A stretch of DNA of 64,000 nucleotides from Macrobrachium rosenbergii (taxonomy: Eukaryota > Arthropoda > Malacostraca > Decapoda > Palaemonidae). The position numbers and the translations under genes were made by a program. Below are positions 25,056 through 39,510 of this stretch, piece by piece. The notes beneath the pieces were generated by a model, which searched no databases, was not told the origin of the DNA, and saw nothing but the letters and a program-made list of their open reading frames with translations. The stretch spans positions 3,208,501-3,272,500 of the forward strand of contig NC_089768.1 of assembly GCF_040412425.1 (NCBI RefSeq), in the 5' to 3' direction. Positions within the stretch are counted from its first letter, which is position 1, and every line of letters begins with the position of its first letter.

Positions 25056-25125
<70 letters not shown>
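25053..25125 (+). repeat. (TA)n microsatellite
   Basis: Begins directly at the end of the inverted-repeat element 24949-25055. Confidence 0.97.
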
Positions 25126-25129
<4 letters not shown>

Positions 25130-25353
25130 GTTACAACTAGAATGTGAATAGTTTGCTTAGTGTAATTGTGGAATCTTCTGATTTCCAAATATTCAAGTGA
25201 GGAGCAAACTCATTCTTGCTCTCTGCTGATGTCTCCTGAACATAACATGTATAGGTTTTATTTTCTGTTCCCTCAGACTTATTTATTTGTCACCTTTTCC
25301 TATAACTTGTGTCTCTCCATAGGCTGATTTGACCTTGGACCGCTCTTGGGTTT

Positions 25354-25674
25354 ATGGTTTCCAGCTTAAGATTTATAGAAAGAGAGAAAGGTATAGCTGA
25401 ACTATACCTGAACCCGGAGAGAGTTAGTGGAAGGTTGTTCGATTCAAACGAAACAGCAGGTTTTATTTCTAATAATGTGGATATTCCTCAGGTTATATTT
25501 CACAGATTTATAGAACTTAAGGCTAAGTACGACAGCTGGGGTACTGTAGGTCTATCTCGTATTGCTTTAAAATTATCTATCGATGACGGTAGAAATGGGA
25601 ATAAGTTAATTAACGTTCAGACACCATATGTCTCTCTAAATGGAAAAATAATGATGGAACCACGCCCTTATTGA
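25354..25674 (+). other. Unrecognised 106-codon open frame
   Basis: Starts with ATG and runs to TGA without low-complexity sequence; the predicted product is hydrophilic and mixed (for example FHRFIELKAKYDSWGT in the middle, MMEPRPY at the end). A second short open frame of 61 codons lies at 25744-25929. I recognise no domain, signal peptide or membrane segment. Length alone does not separate it from chance in AT-rich DNA, and splice sites were not evident. It lies about 500 bp upstream of the broken zinc-knuckle segment, so retroelement origin is one guess. Confidence 0.2.
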
Positions 25675-26189
25675 TATCATCTGATATATGAAAACGTGAA
25701 TTGGTGTAAAAGCCCCGGAACAGCGCACCTGTGAACCGGCAGTTTGTCATTGGGTCTACAAATTATAACAGGCATGTGGGATGCTAAAGACTACTTTGCT
25801 CATACATGTTTTCTCTCTTTCTTTCTTATTATCATATTTGATCACATTTCGTACCATCTGTTTAATTCTGCCGAATTAAAAACTAAACTAGACCCAACTA
25901 AAAAACACGTGTATTATGAATGTAAATAAGGAAGACAATAGGATATATAACAATAATGGCCAAGTTGTGGATGGGTGGAGTCATAGAACATTATAACGTG
26001 ATGTCTGCTCTGAATGAATCTTAAATGTCTCAGGTTGTGCAATTCATATCAAGCAAATTGTTCTCGTCATTGAGACTAGTAACGATTCAGCTATAACAAC
26101 TGATAATCAATATGACATATGCGCGAAAAGATGTGGCTCGCATTAAATGATTTTGCGATGCAAAAAGGCTCTAAGTGTCGCTTAGGAAA

Positions 26190-26315
26190 ACTGATAATTT
26201 GCGAGTTCTAGGCGAGGAATCGCTATTATCAATTCGAATTTTGTCTGCAGACAACAGAGGCTTTGTCTGTGGTAATGCTAGTCATTTAGCAAAACGCTTC
26301 AAAACTCCGAATAAA
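26190..26315 (+). pseudogene. Possible retroelement remnant with a broken CCHC zinc knuckle
   Basis: One plus-strand frame reads GFVCGNASHLAKRFKTP at 26259-26309. This fits the C-x2-C-x4-H-x4-C knuckle of retroelement Gag/ORF1 proteins, with the second C and the H in place, but the first C replaced by G and the last by F, each one base change from TGC. About 20 further open codons precede it. No protease, reverse transcriptase or integrase motif was found nearby. The 106-codon open frame at 25354-25674 could belong to the same element but resembles nothing I know. Confidence 0.35.
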
Positions 26316-28636
26316 TCATTATGATTTGAGAGGTTAAAACGGATATATATTGGATAACTGGTTCAGTTAGTGTTGAGGGAGATATTAAGGAATGTCTGAA
26401 TTAAACGGATGTGCTGCCATCAGGTGTAGAGGTAATAAAAATGCCAGTATGAAGACTTAATGTTTTGATATGTGTCAATGCTAGGCCACTGGCTGTTCTA
26501 GTAAAGAAAAAGGCTCGTCGCATATTTTTCTACATTTACGGTATCGGCACAGAAGCCTACTATTGGGTGTTACGTTGTTCTCTCAAAGCAATAGACAATT
26601 TAATGTATATGAGCACAGTAGACAGTCGCAACCAGATTTATTGTATTATTGTGAATTGAGCATATTACTTTTCATCCACATTATGGAGTACCTTAGTAAA
26701 AAAAAAAAAAAAATAACATAATTTAGATCTTGATGGCAAAAACAGTGTTGTTTCACTGATTAGTAATGAAGAATTTTGGACAGAGTCATTATTGTCGTAC
26801 TAAGTGAATGTTGATGCTTAAAGAAATTCTGTGATTGATAAAGAACAGATAACATATGTTTAAGCTTAACTTGACAGAGGGATCATCATTTGGGTAGCAG
26901 TGATTGATGAGAACAGCTAATCTCTAGGTAGAAATCAATCTTCTTTTTCGGAAACATAAATGTTTTCATGGCTTTATTGATCTTCTACTACTTTTGCTTC
27001 TGGTGAAATAAGGCATTTAATTCAAACTTGTTATAATTTTACACTTTCAGGACGCCTAAAGTCAGCTGATTATCAGCAAGTGAAAACATCAGCAACAGCA
27101 AAAGTAGTTATGAGGATCATATTATTGTTGAACTGCTTTCAAGTCCAGACTGAAGTTAAATGTAGGAGAATCGTCAATATCGATCTCTATTTGCCTGACA
27201 CATTAATGACACCCATCCAGGTGTCTGTATTAAATCTGATAACACACATCCACATCTCAGCTGAAGTAATGGGGTTATGATCAATAACATCTGGTGTCAA
27301 AGTGATGCGATACAAACATGCCATGTTTAGAAGAGGCCACTTGTATCTTATATTTCTTATGCCAGTTTGTTTTTATGTCTGTTTTTTTGTTACCCAGAGG
27401 AGCAGGTATAGAGTAACTTTTGGAAAAAAAAATACGTAAAGAAGTAATTTGACCATAAAAAGTTAAACTGAATATACATTGACGAAAGAGTGTGTGTCTC
27501 TGAAATTGTTACCCTCGTGGTTATGGCGCGAATATTTGCGATGAGGCAAAGTTAGAAACTCTAAAGGAGCGGCACCACAATTATCTTCATTAGAATGAGA
27601 TTAACTGAAAAAAATTCCAGCTTTTGAATTAACTTCCGGAAAATAAATATTCACAATTAGGAATGAGTTGAAATAGGAAAATCTACCTCTGCGGAATTCT
27701 TGTACTGCAACTGAGCTGCAATACTAAAAAACAGATCATCCACCATCCTTTCCCTTTTACTGTTACTTTAAAGAGGTTACATTCTTGAAGAACATACCAT
27801 AAGGCCACGAACGTGCATAACAAAGTATTCATAAAATACAGGGCCTATATATGGGAAAATGAAATAAAAGCTAATAACAGAAAAGGCGTAAAGATATTTA
27901 AGTATTGTAAAAATTAACTAATAAGAATATTTATATACTGTATGTAAATCAATAGCAAAAATCACAAAAGGAAACTGAGTAAAACAACTGAACAAATAAA
28001 TAGATACAGATACCTAAACAATAGAAGCCAGTAAAGAAAGGAGAGTGTTTGAATGTGTCCTTAAGCAACTGGAACCCATAACTGTGGTAGGCCGTGGTAG
28101 AGAGGATGTGGTACACCTGATGTTTTGAACATAGATAGAGAGAGAGATTGGACAGCGTACGATAGCCAAGCAGTCTGTGACGTGCACTGCCTGGCGCCAT
28201 CGCTATGTGTTTATTATATAAACAATGACGCAACTCATGCAATCTAATGGGAAACCCTTTAAAACGGGTTTTCTCGGCTGTCCTTCAGGACTGTCAAATG
28301 ATTTATGCACCATTTACTCAATACAATATGTACAGTATGCAGAAATAAAAACATTTAATTTTGCTGGTACATTTTTTCTGCAGTTAAACCATAAAGTTTT
28401 GCAGATATGGCGAAGTTACAACATTTTGATCATGCTGCATTGACTGCCAATTTTCTCAGCAGTCTTTAAAGGCTGGTATATGATCTTTGCAGAATTTACC
28501 AACGGCAATGTGTACTATATGTAGAAATAAAAATATTTATTCTGTCTGCTGTAGTCTTTATACACTTGAGTAATAAAGCTGACCAATTTGCCGACGTTAT
28601 GTGCCTTTCTTTCCACCATAAGTTTACAGTTTTGCT
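26316..28636. other. No recognisable feature
   Basis: Several frames of 60-97 codons (for example 27949-28242 minus) without identifiable domains; possibly old retroelement debris next to the zinc-knuckle segment. Confidence 0.4.
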
Positions 28637-28834
28637 GTCAAGAGCAGTGATTCTCAAACTGGGTGCCGTGGCACCCTGGGGTGCCACAGACAATGCCTAG
28701 GGGTACCGCAAGATTGTCATGAATTTTGTCTTGGCCAGATCATCTCAATGAACATTTGTAAAAAAAAAAAAGTTAGCAGAAGTCTTCATATAATTATTAT
28801 CAGCTTGTCTACTCTTAATATATTAACATATATA

Positions 28835-29190
<356 letters not shown>

Positions 29191-29356
29191 GCACGGTGTG
29201 CTAGTTTTGGTTTGAGTATGGATAATAATTTTATTCATTAAATGATAAGTTTATTCATGCAATACGGTGGGATGGTGAAGAAGGGGTGCCACGGTAATGA
29301 TTGTATTAGTTAGGGTGCCATCACTAAAAAAAAGATTGAGAACCACTGCTCTAGAG

Positions 29357-30504
29357 GCAGAACTAATTATTATCGTTCTTTACTCATGGGTCAAACTGAC
29401 AGGCAATAAAATTTGACAATAGTATGCTAAAATAATTGTCATCTCCAACGCCGTCATCCCAAATAAGCTTCATCCATAGGCATAATTATATTATTAATAG
29501 CCTAGGTTTAATAGCCTGATGTCTAACAGCCAATATTCAATAGTCTGTACAATCATTTCATAGGATTTTAAAATTTGCTGTACCTGATACTATTAATATG
29601 GATACAATTAATATTGTAGTTTGCAGAGCTGTATAAATCTTGCCGTTGCCTGTACTGATGTATATGCCAGCTTGCCCCTTCTGGTTGCTTCTTATTAGAT
29701 TATAAATCTACTTTGGTAGCCACACTTTGGCTTTTAGCATATTCTGGACTTCAAAATCTGTTGCAGAAACTTAAACTCATGCATACCAGGAGGTATGAAA
29801 TTGTACTGTACTTTGGCAGAAAATGCTTGCTGCTGCATATGTGTGATCCGTCGTTTGGCTCTTTATCCCTTCTGCAGTTTCCAACCCAAGTAAGCTAGTG
29901 GTCTCGCTCTTTGTTCTGGTCAGGAAATCTTAAACACAATTGACAAAAATCTGCCCTGACTCTCACATGTTGCATATTATTAACAACAGGCTCCCTACAC
30001 TGACCTGCAGATACTTAAGACATATTTGAACCTACGAGGATACCCACAGATCTTACAAGAGCAACTGTTTATTTAATTATACAGTGTACATGTAGTTACA
30101 ATCTGCATTAATTCACATTCATACAACTATGATTCTGGGGAGAGTACACTGTATGTGCTGTACAGAACCGGATCAAAGTATTTGAACTATGACATAGAAG
30201 CTATTTTCACAACTTCAAGTGCAATTATTGCCAAGAGGTACATATTAAAGCTAATGAACATGTCACAGTCATACTGGCCTGTAATTCAACATACTTATTT
30301 ACACTGTACAGTCTAAGTTAGGCTAGTCTGTAAGAATAGCTTGGACTTTCATAGCTAGCCAAGACTTGAGCTGTATTTCATAGTCTGTGGAGTGGGACAG
30401 ATAGAAATCAGCATTCCTAAAGGTTATGCCAAGCTAAGCTACCTTTGCTAAGCTAAGGTTAGACTATGGTAGGCTGCCCTTGGTTATTTGATGATCAACC
30501 CTGG
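29357..30504. other. No recognisable feature
   Basis: Right flank of the hAT element; the AAGCTAAGCTACC / TTGCTAAGCTAAGG words near 30435-30465 suggest a tiny local duplication. Confidence 0.5.
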
Positions 30505-30646
30505 TAGACTAGCTAGCTGGTAAAGTTTACTTGTAGACTAGCTAGTTGGTAAAGTTTACTTGTAGACTAGCTAGCTGGTAAAGTTTGCTTGTAGACTAGC
30601 TAGTTGGTAAAGTTTACTTGTAGACTAGCTAGTTGGTAAAGTTTAT
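30505..30646 (+). repeat. 29-bp minisatellite, 5 copies
   Basis: Unit TAGACTAGCTAGTTGGTAAA followed by GTTTACTTG; copies differ mainly at CTAGC/CTAGT. The core CTAGCTAG is itself palindromic. Confidence 0.95.
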
Positions 30647-31030
30647 TTTTGAAGTTTAGTGTAGTTTGAATTTGAAGTATCCTTTAGGGTAAAAATGATA
30701 ATAGTAAAATTGAAGAATACTACCTTCAAGTGTTCTGGCATTCAGCTGAGTCCTCTGAGTACCAGGAGCGTTGAGAACTTATTGGTAACATGGTAAATAA
30801 CATTATAACACTTCATTAACACTTAAAACTGCAGCAGCCCTAGGGCTAGGCCTCATGATACTATGTACATTGTAATACTAGTAGTAGGGAAAATTGTCAG
30901 ACTTAAACATGGTTGTATGGACTGACAGTAACCCTACATGCTAATTTATTAGGCTATATGAATTTAATGTCAAATCGGCTTTAATAAAAAGCTTATTACA
31001 ACAGTCATTATTTTCTTAGCTCAAAAAGCA

Positions 31031-31282
31031 GGCGTGTAGTTGGCTGCAAGTTGACTGTGATCGAATCTCCGACCGGCCAGTGAAGAATAAGAGGAATTTA
31101 TTTCTGGTGATAGAAATTCATTTCTCGCTGTAATGTGGTTCGGATTCCACAATAAGCTGTAGGTCCCGTTGCTAGGTAACCAATTGGTTCTTAGCCACGT
31201 AAAATAAATATAATCCTTCGGGCCACCCCTAGGAGAGCTGTTAATCAGCTCAGTGGTCTGGTTAAACTAAAGTATACTTAAC
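31031..31282 (+). mobile_element. Decapod SINE (tRNA-type head, conserved central domain)
   Basis: The body includes GACCGGCCAGTGAAGAATAA, GTGGTTCGGATTCCACAATA, GTTGCTAGGTAACCAATTGG and GGAGAGCTGTTAATCAGCTC, which I recall as the shared core of a very common decapod SINE. A degenerate B box (GATCGAATCTCC) near 31069 marks the tRNA-derived head and sets plus orientation; the tail is at TAAACTAAAGTATACTTAAC. The copy is little diverged across the core. This is the strongest taxonomic marker in the window. Confidence 0.75.
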
Positions 31283-34200
31283 TTTGTGATCTAACACATG
31301 TTTACTTGAGGTTGTTTCAACATAGTTATAAAGATTTTCGTGAATGAAAATACGTCAGTTACTTGTGAAATGTCATCCCCTGTTCTTTTGTGATCCTGTT
31401 TCTGTATTTTAACACAGTTGATGACCCAACACTGGGTGCCAGAGGTGGCTCTGTTGCTGCTGGTCTGTGCAGTTGCTGCCATCGCTGCCGCTGCCATATC
31501 TCTGAGAATCCACACATAGCAATGGCGCCTTTCTTGCACGCGACAGCCACGTGACTGTCCTATTGCTCTCTATATAGGCTATCTATGGTTCTGAACACTG
31601 GTTACCTGGTGACCACCTGGAGTAAGGCGATTGCATGTGACATCTTAGATAACACACCAGGCAAAAATAATAGCACTCACTACTCTCAATCAAACAAAAT
31701 AATTTTAGGAAGGGGATCTTCAGCTCTCCTAGCTAGCTACCTGTTGTTTAACACGATAGAACTGTAATTCCTGTGCTGTGTAAATTCAGTTACATAATTG
31801 TTAACTGAAACGTGTGATATTGAACCTGGTAATATTGTCAAAGGGAGGAACTTAAAAAAAATGAAAATGGTTAAAAGTGACTGATCATAAAACTTTCTGA
31901 TTTTCATAAATTACCGTGCACCACTCCAGTTCAAAGGTCCTAAACCTCAATGAATTCAAATCAGAAAATAATTCAACTAAGAACTGTTGGCTGAAACACT
32001 CTGTCTTGCATCTGGTAATATTTTTAAATAGAAGAAATGAAATAACGAGAACGCTTAAATAGTGATTTCTTGATATGCTTTAACTTTCCATTGTATATGA
32101 TGCTGCTATGTACAGCTTAAATTTTAACATTTCTTGCTTTCACATAAGACCGCCGTCAACTGTTTCTTTCAGTTTAAAAAAAAAATTTCTGGCCTTCAGA
32201 ATATTGACGGTCCTATTTAAAGTCTAAAATTTTCCATAATCATTCAGTTATCTTCATACCAGATTCTATCGCTTAGGAAAATAAATTATGAAGAGTTACC
32301 ACAGCTGAGTATAAGAGAGTGACTACAACACGCAGCTACAGCACCATTATTTCTTCTACCAACACCTACCACCCACAATCAGTCTTACAGCACTAAACAC
32401 AAACATCTTTACAGTATAGCTTCTTCTCTAGCTTTCGAAAGGACAATAAAGGTCAAACATTACTGTGGAAACGCATGTGATTAAAATCCAGTTTTTCTGA
32501 GATTAAGGTTGAAGTTTCTTGAAACTTGTTTCTGTAGCTGTTGATAGTATATGTTAATAATAATAAACAGGCGATGAAAACAATCAAAACACTTGAAGAT
32601 AAAATGTTGCTCATATTTCAACCTTTCCATTTTTCTCATGTCACAGGGAATGTCCAACACTCTGTTCCATATACAGTAGATGTCGCAGTGCCAGATCTCG
32701 AAAAGCTTGAGGTTCAGGGAGCAATAATGCAGGACACATTTATTTTCGGAGGAATGAAAATGCGAGAAGACCATTTTCATTGATCTTCTCGCAACAAGGC
32801 CGAAGGGCACGGACAGCTCTTCAGTGGCGCATTTGCACAGATTCGCTGCTTGGTGAAGGCATTATTTCCAAGCAGTGGTGGTAGCATAACCGCCCAGCAT
32901 TACATAAATGTTGTGACTGGCTAAAAGCCTTAAATCGTATGCTGCTTTTGGATTTGGAGATGTTTTCCCTTATTTCACCACAGTAGGGACACAAATTTTT
33001 ATCAGGTATCATCACACAAGGTGAGAGGCAATAAAAGGACAGTATGCTTGGCAAAGAGTATGGAATATTTCATATGACGAATGAATCATCTGCTATGTAA
33101 AAAAACTCCCAGCTGTTAAAAAGAAAATGAAGAAGAAGATTGGCCAGCACCGTGGGAGAGTCAGGTTAACAGTAACCAGGGAATTCCAAAAATCAACAAA
33201 TTAGCGATCTCGTGTGAATATTCCTGTATGCTAAGAAGATAAAAACTGTACTTTTCCTGCTTCGAATAGGCCAGGTACATCTAACACATCTAACCTGCTG
33301 GTCAAATGCCCAGTCCTGTGAACCTGAGAAGGCATTTACAGTTAAGGTGATGGGAGTCGAAAATTTCCCTTCTTCCCTGGATACCAAGAGGGAAGTTGTT
33401 TTTAAATTCATTTGGGTTTTGAACTCATGGAAACCAGTCACGTCATAACATATAAGGTTTCTTTTTTTATTAGATATAAGTAACTCGTATTTATGATTTC
33501 ATAATTCCTAATTATTATGTTTATAGGTTTGTGAGGTTAGCATTAATCTTTTGTGATGGTCGTTATCTTCAACTTTGTACCGTGTATATCGTCACCATTG
33601 CCTTCAGCACCTTGCGACATGAAGGGCCTCACTGTTGAATATTTGCTTCTATATATTTTTTTCAGCACCAGTAAACTTTTCTGCTGTAACACTAGAGCAA
33701 ATTATACCAGTGAATCAGTTAATCAGAGTTAATTGTCAGTGGCTTTCTTAACCTTGTTCGACACAATGGAGCCTAGAAATGAGAATATAAAAGGGCCACG
33801 GTGGCCTCCAAGAACACTGCTTCATTGCTTCAACACATGCATTCAAAGAGACCTCCAGCTGTACATGTCAAACGACTCTTTCGTCAGCAAGAGTAAATTT
33901 TTATTCCCCGCAGTTATCCGGTACCTTTTCCTACAGTGGATAATGCCATTAATTAGAATTATTTAGAATCACGTAGGGTTTTCATTATGCTACTTTTGTC
34001 TTTAGAATTGGGCGTTTGCTTTCCACTTAAATAAGGGGGTTATCTACAATACTTGGAAAGCTTGTGATGTTAGGTAGTAAACAGACACACCACACACACA
34101 CAACACGCACTAGTCAAGTTGGACTGCCATATGGATGGTAATGTTGCTAAATGTTTATGGCCATTGATAGGACAGCACCTACGTTACTGACCCTACATCA

Positions 34201-37200
34201 GCAGTAATACTTCCATACATGTTTGACAATAACCACTTGCATGCTAGGATTTTCCTCATTCCACTGGGGGAACAACCTCATGGGCCATCCAGCACTCGTC
34301 CGATGCACCTCCTGAGATGATTTTTTCCCCTTTATTCGGGTCACATGAGACTTGCGGAATAATTTGAGGAATTTCTGCATTATTTCCTTTTCATCTTATT
34401 CCCTTATTTTCGAACGATGTCGCTATGCTGGTCCGTTCTCGTGGTTTCTTTGGTGAACACCTAGGCATTTAGGCCATGTAACAGCACTAGAGATACGTAG
34501 GTCTAAAAGTTGGTCAGGACCTCGTTACAACTTGTAAGGGTCAAATCTGTAGTATTTGTTGTAGGAAAACCACCCTTTGCTGAGTTAAGGTCATCGAATG
34601 TTGTGCTTTGGGTAGCTGTGTGCAAAATAACCAGACACCTTCAATGCAACTTTTAAAAATTTAGATGATTAGGACAGTTCTGGCACATTCATGAACAAAA
34701 AACATAAATTTCCCAATGCTACAAATCATTCTTATGTTGGCTGCCGTCTTTGTTTGCTCCGCAAGTCCATTGCAACTGCCATTACTCAACCACACACACA
34801 AAAAAGTCACCCATTCTCAAAGGCAGGAGAAACGGAAATTTGACAAAACAGAAGAAAAAGTAAGTTTCAGCGTCTCGAGGTAAGGAGAAAGAAAAAAAGC
34901 AACCATAAGTAAGAATTGTTTATTCGCTGTGCTGTCCTCTCTTTCTGATCACCAATACCAATCCTGTTGACTACAGTCTAAACGTAGCTTGACATGGGGA
35001 TGTGAACTAACACCTGCAAATAGCAACCTCCATTCAAGAAATGTTAAAAGGGTCCTCTCTATTTGCATATTCAGTAATTGATATTTGCTTATAAATGACG
35101 ATAACTCCATTACACATGGAATGATTCACAGTAAATGAATTCAGTTCATATCTTCTAGATGGACATTTTATTGATCAACACACTCGCTATGTAGCCTATT
35201 GGCCTATAGTTACACTACACGGTATATATGGGGGTACCATAGTATGTGTAAACATTCTTTGATTTTTCTCAATGCTTTAGAGTAGTCTGAGCTTTTGACG
35301 ATTAATACCGAGGTATATATATACATACACGTCTTCACTTAGAACGTGTTCATAGCTCAAACAGAATGTGTATTGTTGTATATTTATCAATTCCGCTTTT
35401 TGAGTAGAATCCAGTGTTAATAGAATGTTGATAATTATATATTTCTTACAATATTTCGTGTGATTTGTTCCAGTTTGCGTTTAAGTGTATGGAAAACATA
35501 AAAACTTCGGCATGAAAATCTGCATCCAAAACACATTTCATGACGTTGACTACGGCGACCTTGCTATTTACTTTTAGATTTATGAACATATTTTTTCATA
35601 GTCTCTCAACTAGATAGCAGTATTAACAAACATAACATATATTAGGTGGACGAAATTTAGGTTATTAAATAAGCTTTCATCCGGATCACCAAGCACTTGT
35701 ATAAAATATAAGGATGTTATTCGGACACGTTGCTTTCAACCAAACACCGTCTAGCTCTCGCCCACTTTTAAGTGCACTTTCGCTAGATTAAAAAAAAAGT
35801 TAGTGTGTAGTCTAGCAAACCTGGAAAGCGGTTAAAAAAAACTGAAAAATAGTTATAAGAAATATAAAAATAAATAAATAAAATGGTAAACAAAGACAAA
35901 AGAAGAATTTAAAACTTGGCAGTGAACGAAAAAAGCAGACAGTGAACCAAGCAATCCAAAGCTCCTGATTTTACGCAAATATAAAAAACAAAGACGAGCG
36001 GTTTTCTCTCCTTCAGTCAAAGAAGCAATAACCAAGAAGAGGAAGCAAGGCTGAGTTCACTGACCATGGGAACTGCTTTTCCTTCAATTCTATCAAAACT
36101 AAAGATGATGAACCTAGATATGAACAAGGTTCCAAACAAGGGGAGCTAATGAATAAGAAAGCTCTCGAAATGGGGACGAAAAAACTTTACAACATCTGAA
36201 CAAAACCCCCAATATCCTTGAGAAGCAGGCATATTAATTTGAGTTGCGCAGTCTCCTAAAGGCAAGTTTTAGTTACCTGAATAACCAAAATACTAACTGA
36301 AGTGGAAGGCACAAGTTGCTCTTTCTTCTAAAAGAACTGAATGAAATACTTGGTGAGAGAAAGCACAGTAATACGAAGCTGTACCCCAGGGGTACATAAC
36401 CTCAAAGCATTAACAGATGGGCTTGCTGTTTGTTGGAAAACTGATAGATTGATTTATGTAGACCAGCAACGGTTATGGTCATCGACACCAGTGAATATAA
36501 AGAAAAATGCACGAGCAAATCTTCGGCAAAAATATGGTCAGCAAAATCTAGATGCCACTAATAAAGAAAAAAAAAGGGTGGACGAGAGAAAAGAACCAGA
36601 GAAACACCACTAGAAATAGGGAAAAGAGATGTTACTTCATCAACCACAACAGATAAAACGAGTTTTATTAAAAGCCAGAAATCACTACAGAAAGGCTCAG
36701 TGTTGTAAGCAGGATGTCTGGATAACAGAATCTTATATCCGCCTATTAAATGCCTCAGAGATATAAAGGACAATAACAAAAGATTCTTTGAACTCCTATA
36801 GGGAAAATAAACATATTTTTATTATTATTTACCTACATCCACATATACAATAACTAAATTGCTATTAACTCATGAATAAATCTTCCACAAAAATGAATGA
36901 CAACATATAAAAAATTAAAAACAGAGGAGAATGTGACAAATAATTAAAGACCAACACATGGATATATATATGGAAAATCATTAATAGAAATGAAGAAAAT
37001 AAGGCATACATGGTACTTGAATGTCTTATTATACTACCTTTTCTAAAACTTATAAGAATCTTCAGCCACGAGGGATTATCCACAAATTTTCGTTGAAGGG
37101 AATAAAAGACTTTTATTGTTGGGCATTTTGGTAAGATGGCACGTCAATAGCATGAGGATACTGACGCACCCTCATTCAGAATAAGTAGTACCCACCAGGA

Positions 37201-39510
37201 GCAGTGGCACTTAAGACGATAACACTGACTGCAGGACAAAATGATCCTCCTTCATGTGCAAAGCATCATAGGTTTGTGCCTTTGTTATTTATAAGACCAA
37301 AAAGAAAGAGACTTGTATTTGTAAAAATTAGATATAGTTCAAGTCCAACTGGATTCAGTTGGATTGAAGCTGATAAGTTAGACAAGTTCACCCTCCTGTC
37401 ACCTCGATTGAAAAAGGAAGGAGTTGGGGTCGGGAGGGACAGGGGGAAGGAGAGATAGTCCTGCTATGGATGAGAAGAAAGAAATAATTATTGCCTCTAA
37501 GAGCACAGTAGTGAGGTTTCTGGATGGTGGGAAATGGGAAAGTTGCTTAACCCCTTGGAATGATAATTTCCTTATGAAAAAATCTAGGTTGCAGAGCACA
37601 AGGGACCCCTTGTATTTTCAAACTGGGTCTGTTTCTCATAGACATATATACATTTGTGTGCTAATGCCTATGTTTAAGGTATTCTGACTACTTTGCCACA
37701 AGAACAGATATTTTGCTAAGGCTATACGTTTCCAGTTGAGGTGTCAGCCAAAATCTTGTACCATTTGAGAAGCAAAAGATAAAAGTTTATCACAAGTCAT
37801 CGGGAATTATTATTTACGATATCAAGAGCTACGAAGATTCGAGTTACTTACGATAAGAACTTAGCGGAGGGAGGGAAACGCCTAATAAATACAAGAGATA
37901 AAACTGAACTGTTGCAGGAAGCTTTTGAGATTCAACAATCTCCATAGATGACAGACCACCCACAGATGCCTCTTCTGAACATCTCACCAAAATTACTCTA
38001 GTCTGGTTTGCGAGTATTTGAAAAACTAAAACTGATTATCAAATGGGGTAGCAAGGATGCAGAGGTGATTTTCCTGTTACTGATTGTGGAAATAAGTTTA
38101 TAGAGAGCATTCTTAAAGATATGATTCTTTTTTTCAATTCGATAACGACTTCCAGATGACATGACTTCAAATAACGCTGTTTCTGTTTTAAAAGGAAATA
38201 TGGGTACAATTTGTAATAATTGCAGATCAGCCGCTATCCCTTCAGTACACTCCGTATGAACTGAAGAGTTCATATTTAGTTTCCATACAGGAAGTATCTT
38301 TTATCCAGACATTTCCCTCCTGCTAACTAACATGTATGAAAAGATACAATACTTGCTATTCTCCTTTAAGATTAAATTAATTTTTTTTAGCTTCGTTCAA
38401 CCTTGGGAAGCATAGGACACTTATTTTCAAATGTTTTCAAGATAGGCATTAGAGGAAAATATCACTTAAAACTTCTTTATTATTTTTAAGAAGCAGCCTT
38501 TGTTGACACTGGTTTGGGTTGGTATAAACCTTTCTTAGACTGTGTTTCATAGACAGGGGAGATGGTGTTCTTCGTCCTCTGTTAAGATCAAGACCTAAAA
38601 CAGCTACTGAGGCATGAGGCTTGACTTGCGAAATACAGTAGAAACCTTGATATTCAGATGACTTCTTGCAATACATTTGTCCTACCTTTCATCGTGCGTT
38701 AAATAAATATTTAAACTTTAGGGTTTTAAAACAGTTTCACCAAATTTGAAATTTAACGTGCACTGATGACAGATAAATGATTGTAATCCACTAATCTTTT
38801 CTACCTACAGAATGCCTGTATCAACATAACTCTCATCTTTTGCTGTAGGTGCAACTAGTGAAATACTGAAGTCTTGTCTGGATATCGGGAGCTTTCTGCA
38901 CCTTGAATGATTCAATTTTGGCTCCGAAAGATTTTATGACTGTGATCTGTTATCGTATAAGGATACTTTAAACATCAACATAAGCAAGTTGTAAATGCAT
39001 ATTACAAAACACATAATTTTTTTAGTTGAATGAGCAGGCACTATAAGACAAATTAAAAGTGAAGATCATTCACCATTGTTCAGTGAGAAGGTTAGCTTTG
39101 CAAGGAAAAGATATGTAATACGTGGGGAAAAGGAAACTCCGAAACTGAAGTCATTAATTAATGGATTGATAAATCAGGTGACTGATTTTAATAGAAAGAG
39201 AAGGTGACATACTGTAGAAGGGAAGTCCAAGAACCAGGTGCATCTAAATCTGCTTATATATAGTCTAATATGAAAGGAAAGAAAATAACCCTACCAAAAC
39301 TAAATTCATAATGTAAGAAGTTTTAGAAATGACGAATATAAAAAACCTATAAAGAAAGATAGAGTAACATGGTGGTGACGACTTATTTTTAAACAGCCAT
39401 TGAAGCAGCAAAAAATTTCTAAAAAGATGATTTTATTCTACACAGAAATAACGTGAGCTTAGAGCACTGCCGCCCGGATTATGAAAAAATGGCAAGTGTA
39501 AAAACTACCT
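31283..39510. other. 8.2 kb without a recognisable gene
   Basis: AT-rich sequence with only short frames (up to 109 codons, 32481-32810 minus). Nothing resembled a known domain. 39000-39510 may be the upstream part of the LINE whose reverse transcriptase remnant starts at 39511, but no endonuclease motif was recognisable. Confidence 0.4.

Noticed and set aside
30505..30646. CRISPR-like regular repeats
   Set aside because: The 29-bp units are directly adjacent without spacers, and the window is eukaryotic; it is a minisatellite.
32481..32810. 109-codon minus-strand frame as a host gene
   Set aside because: No recognisable domain, no splice or promoter context, and a length expected by chance in a 64-kb AT-rich window.
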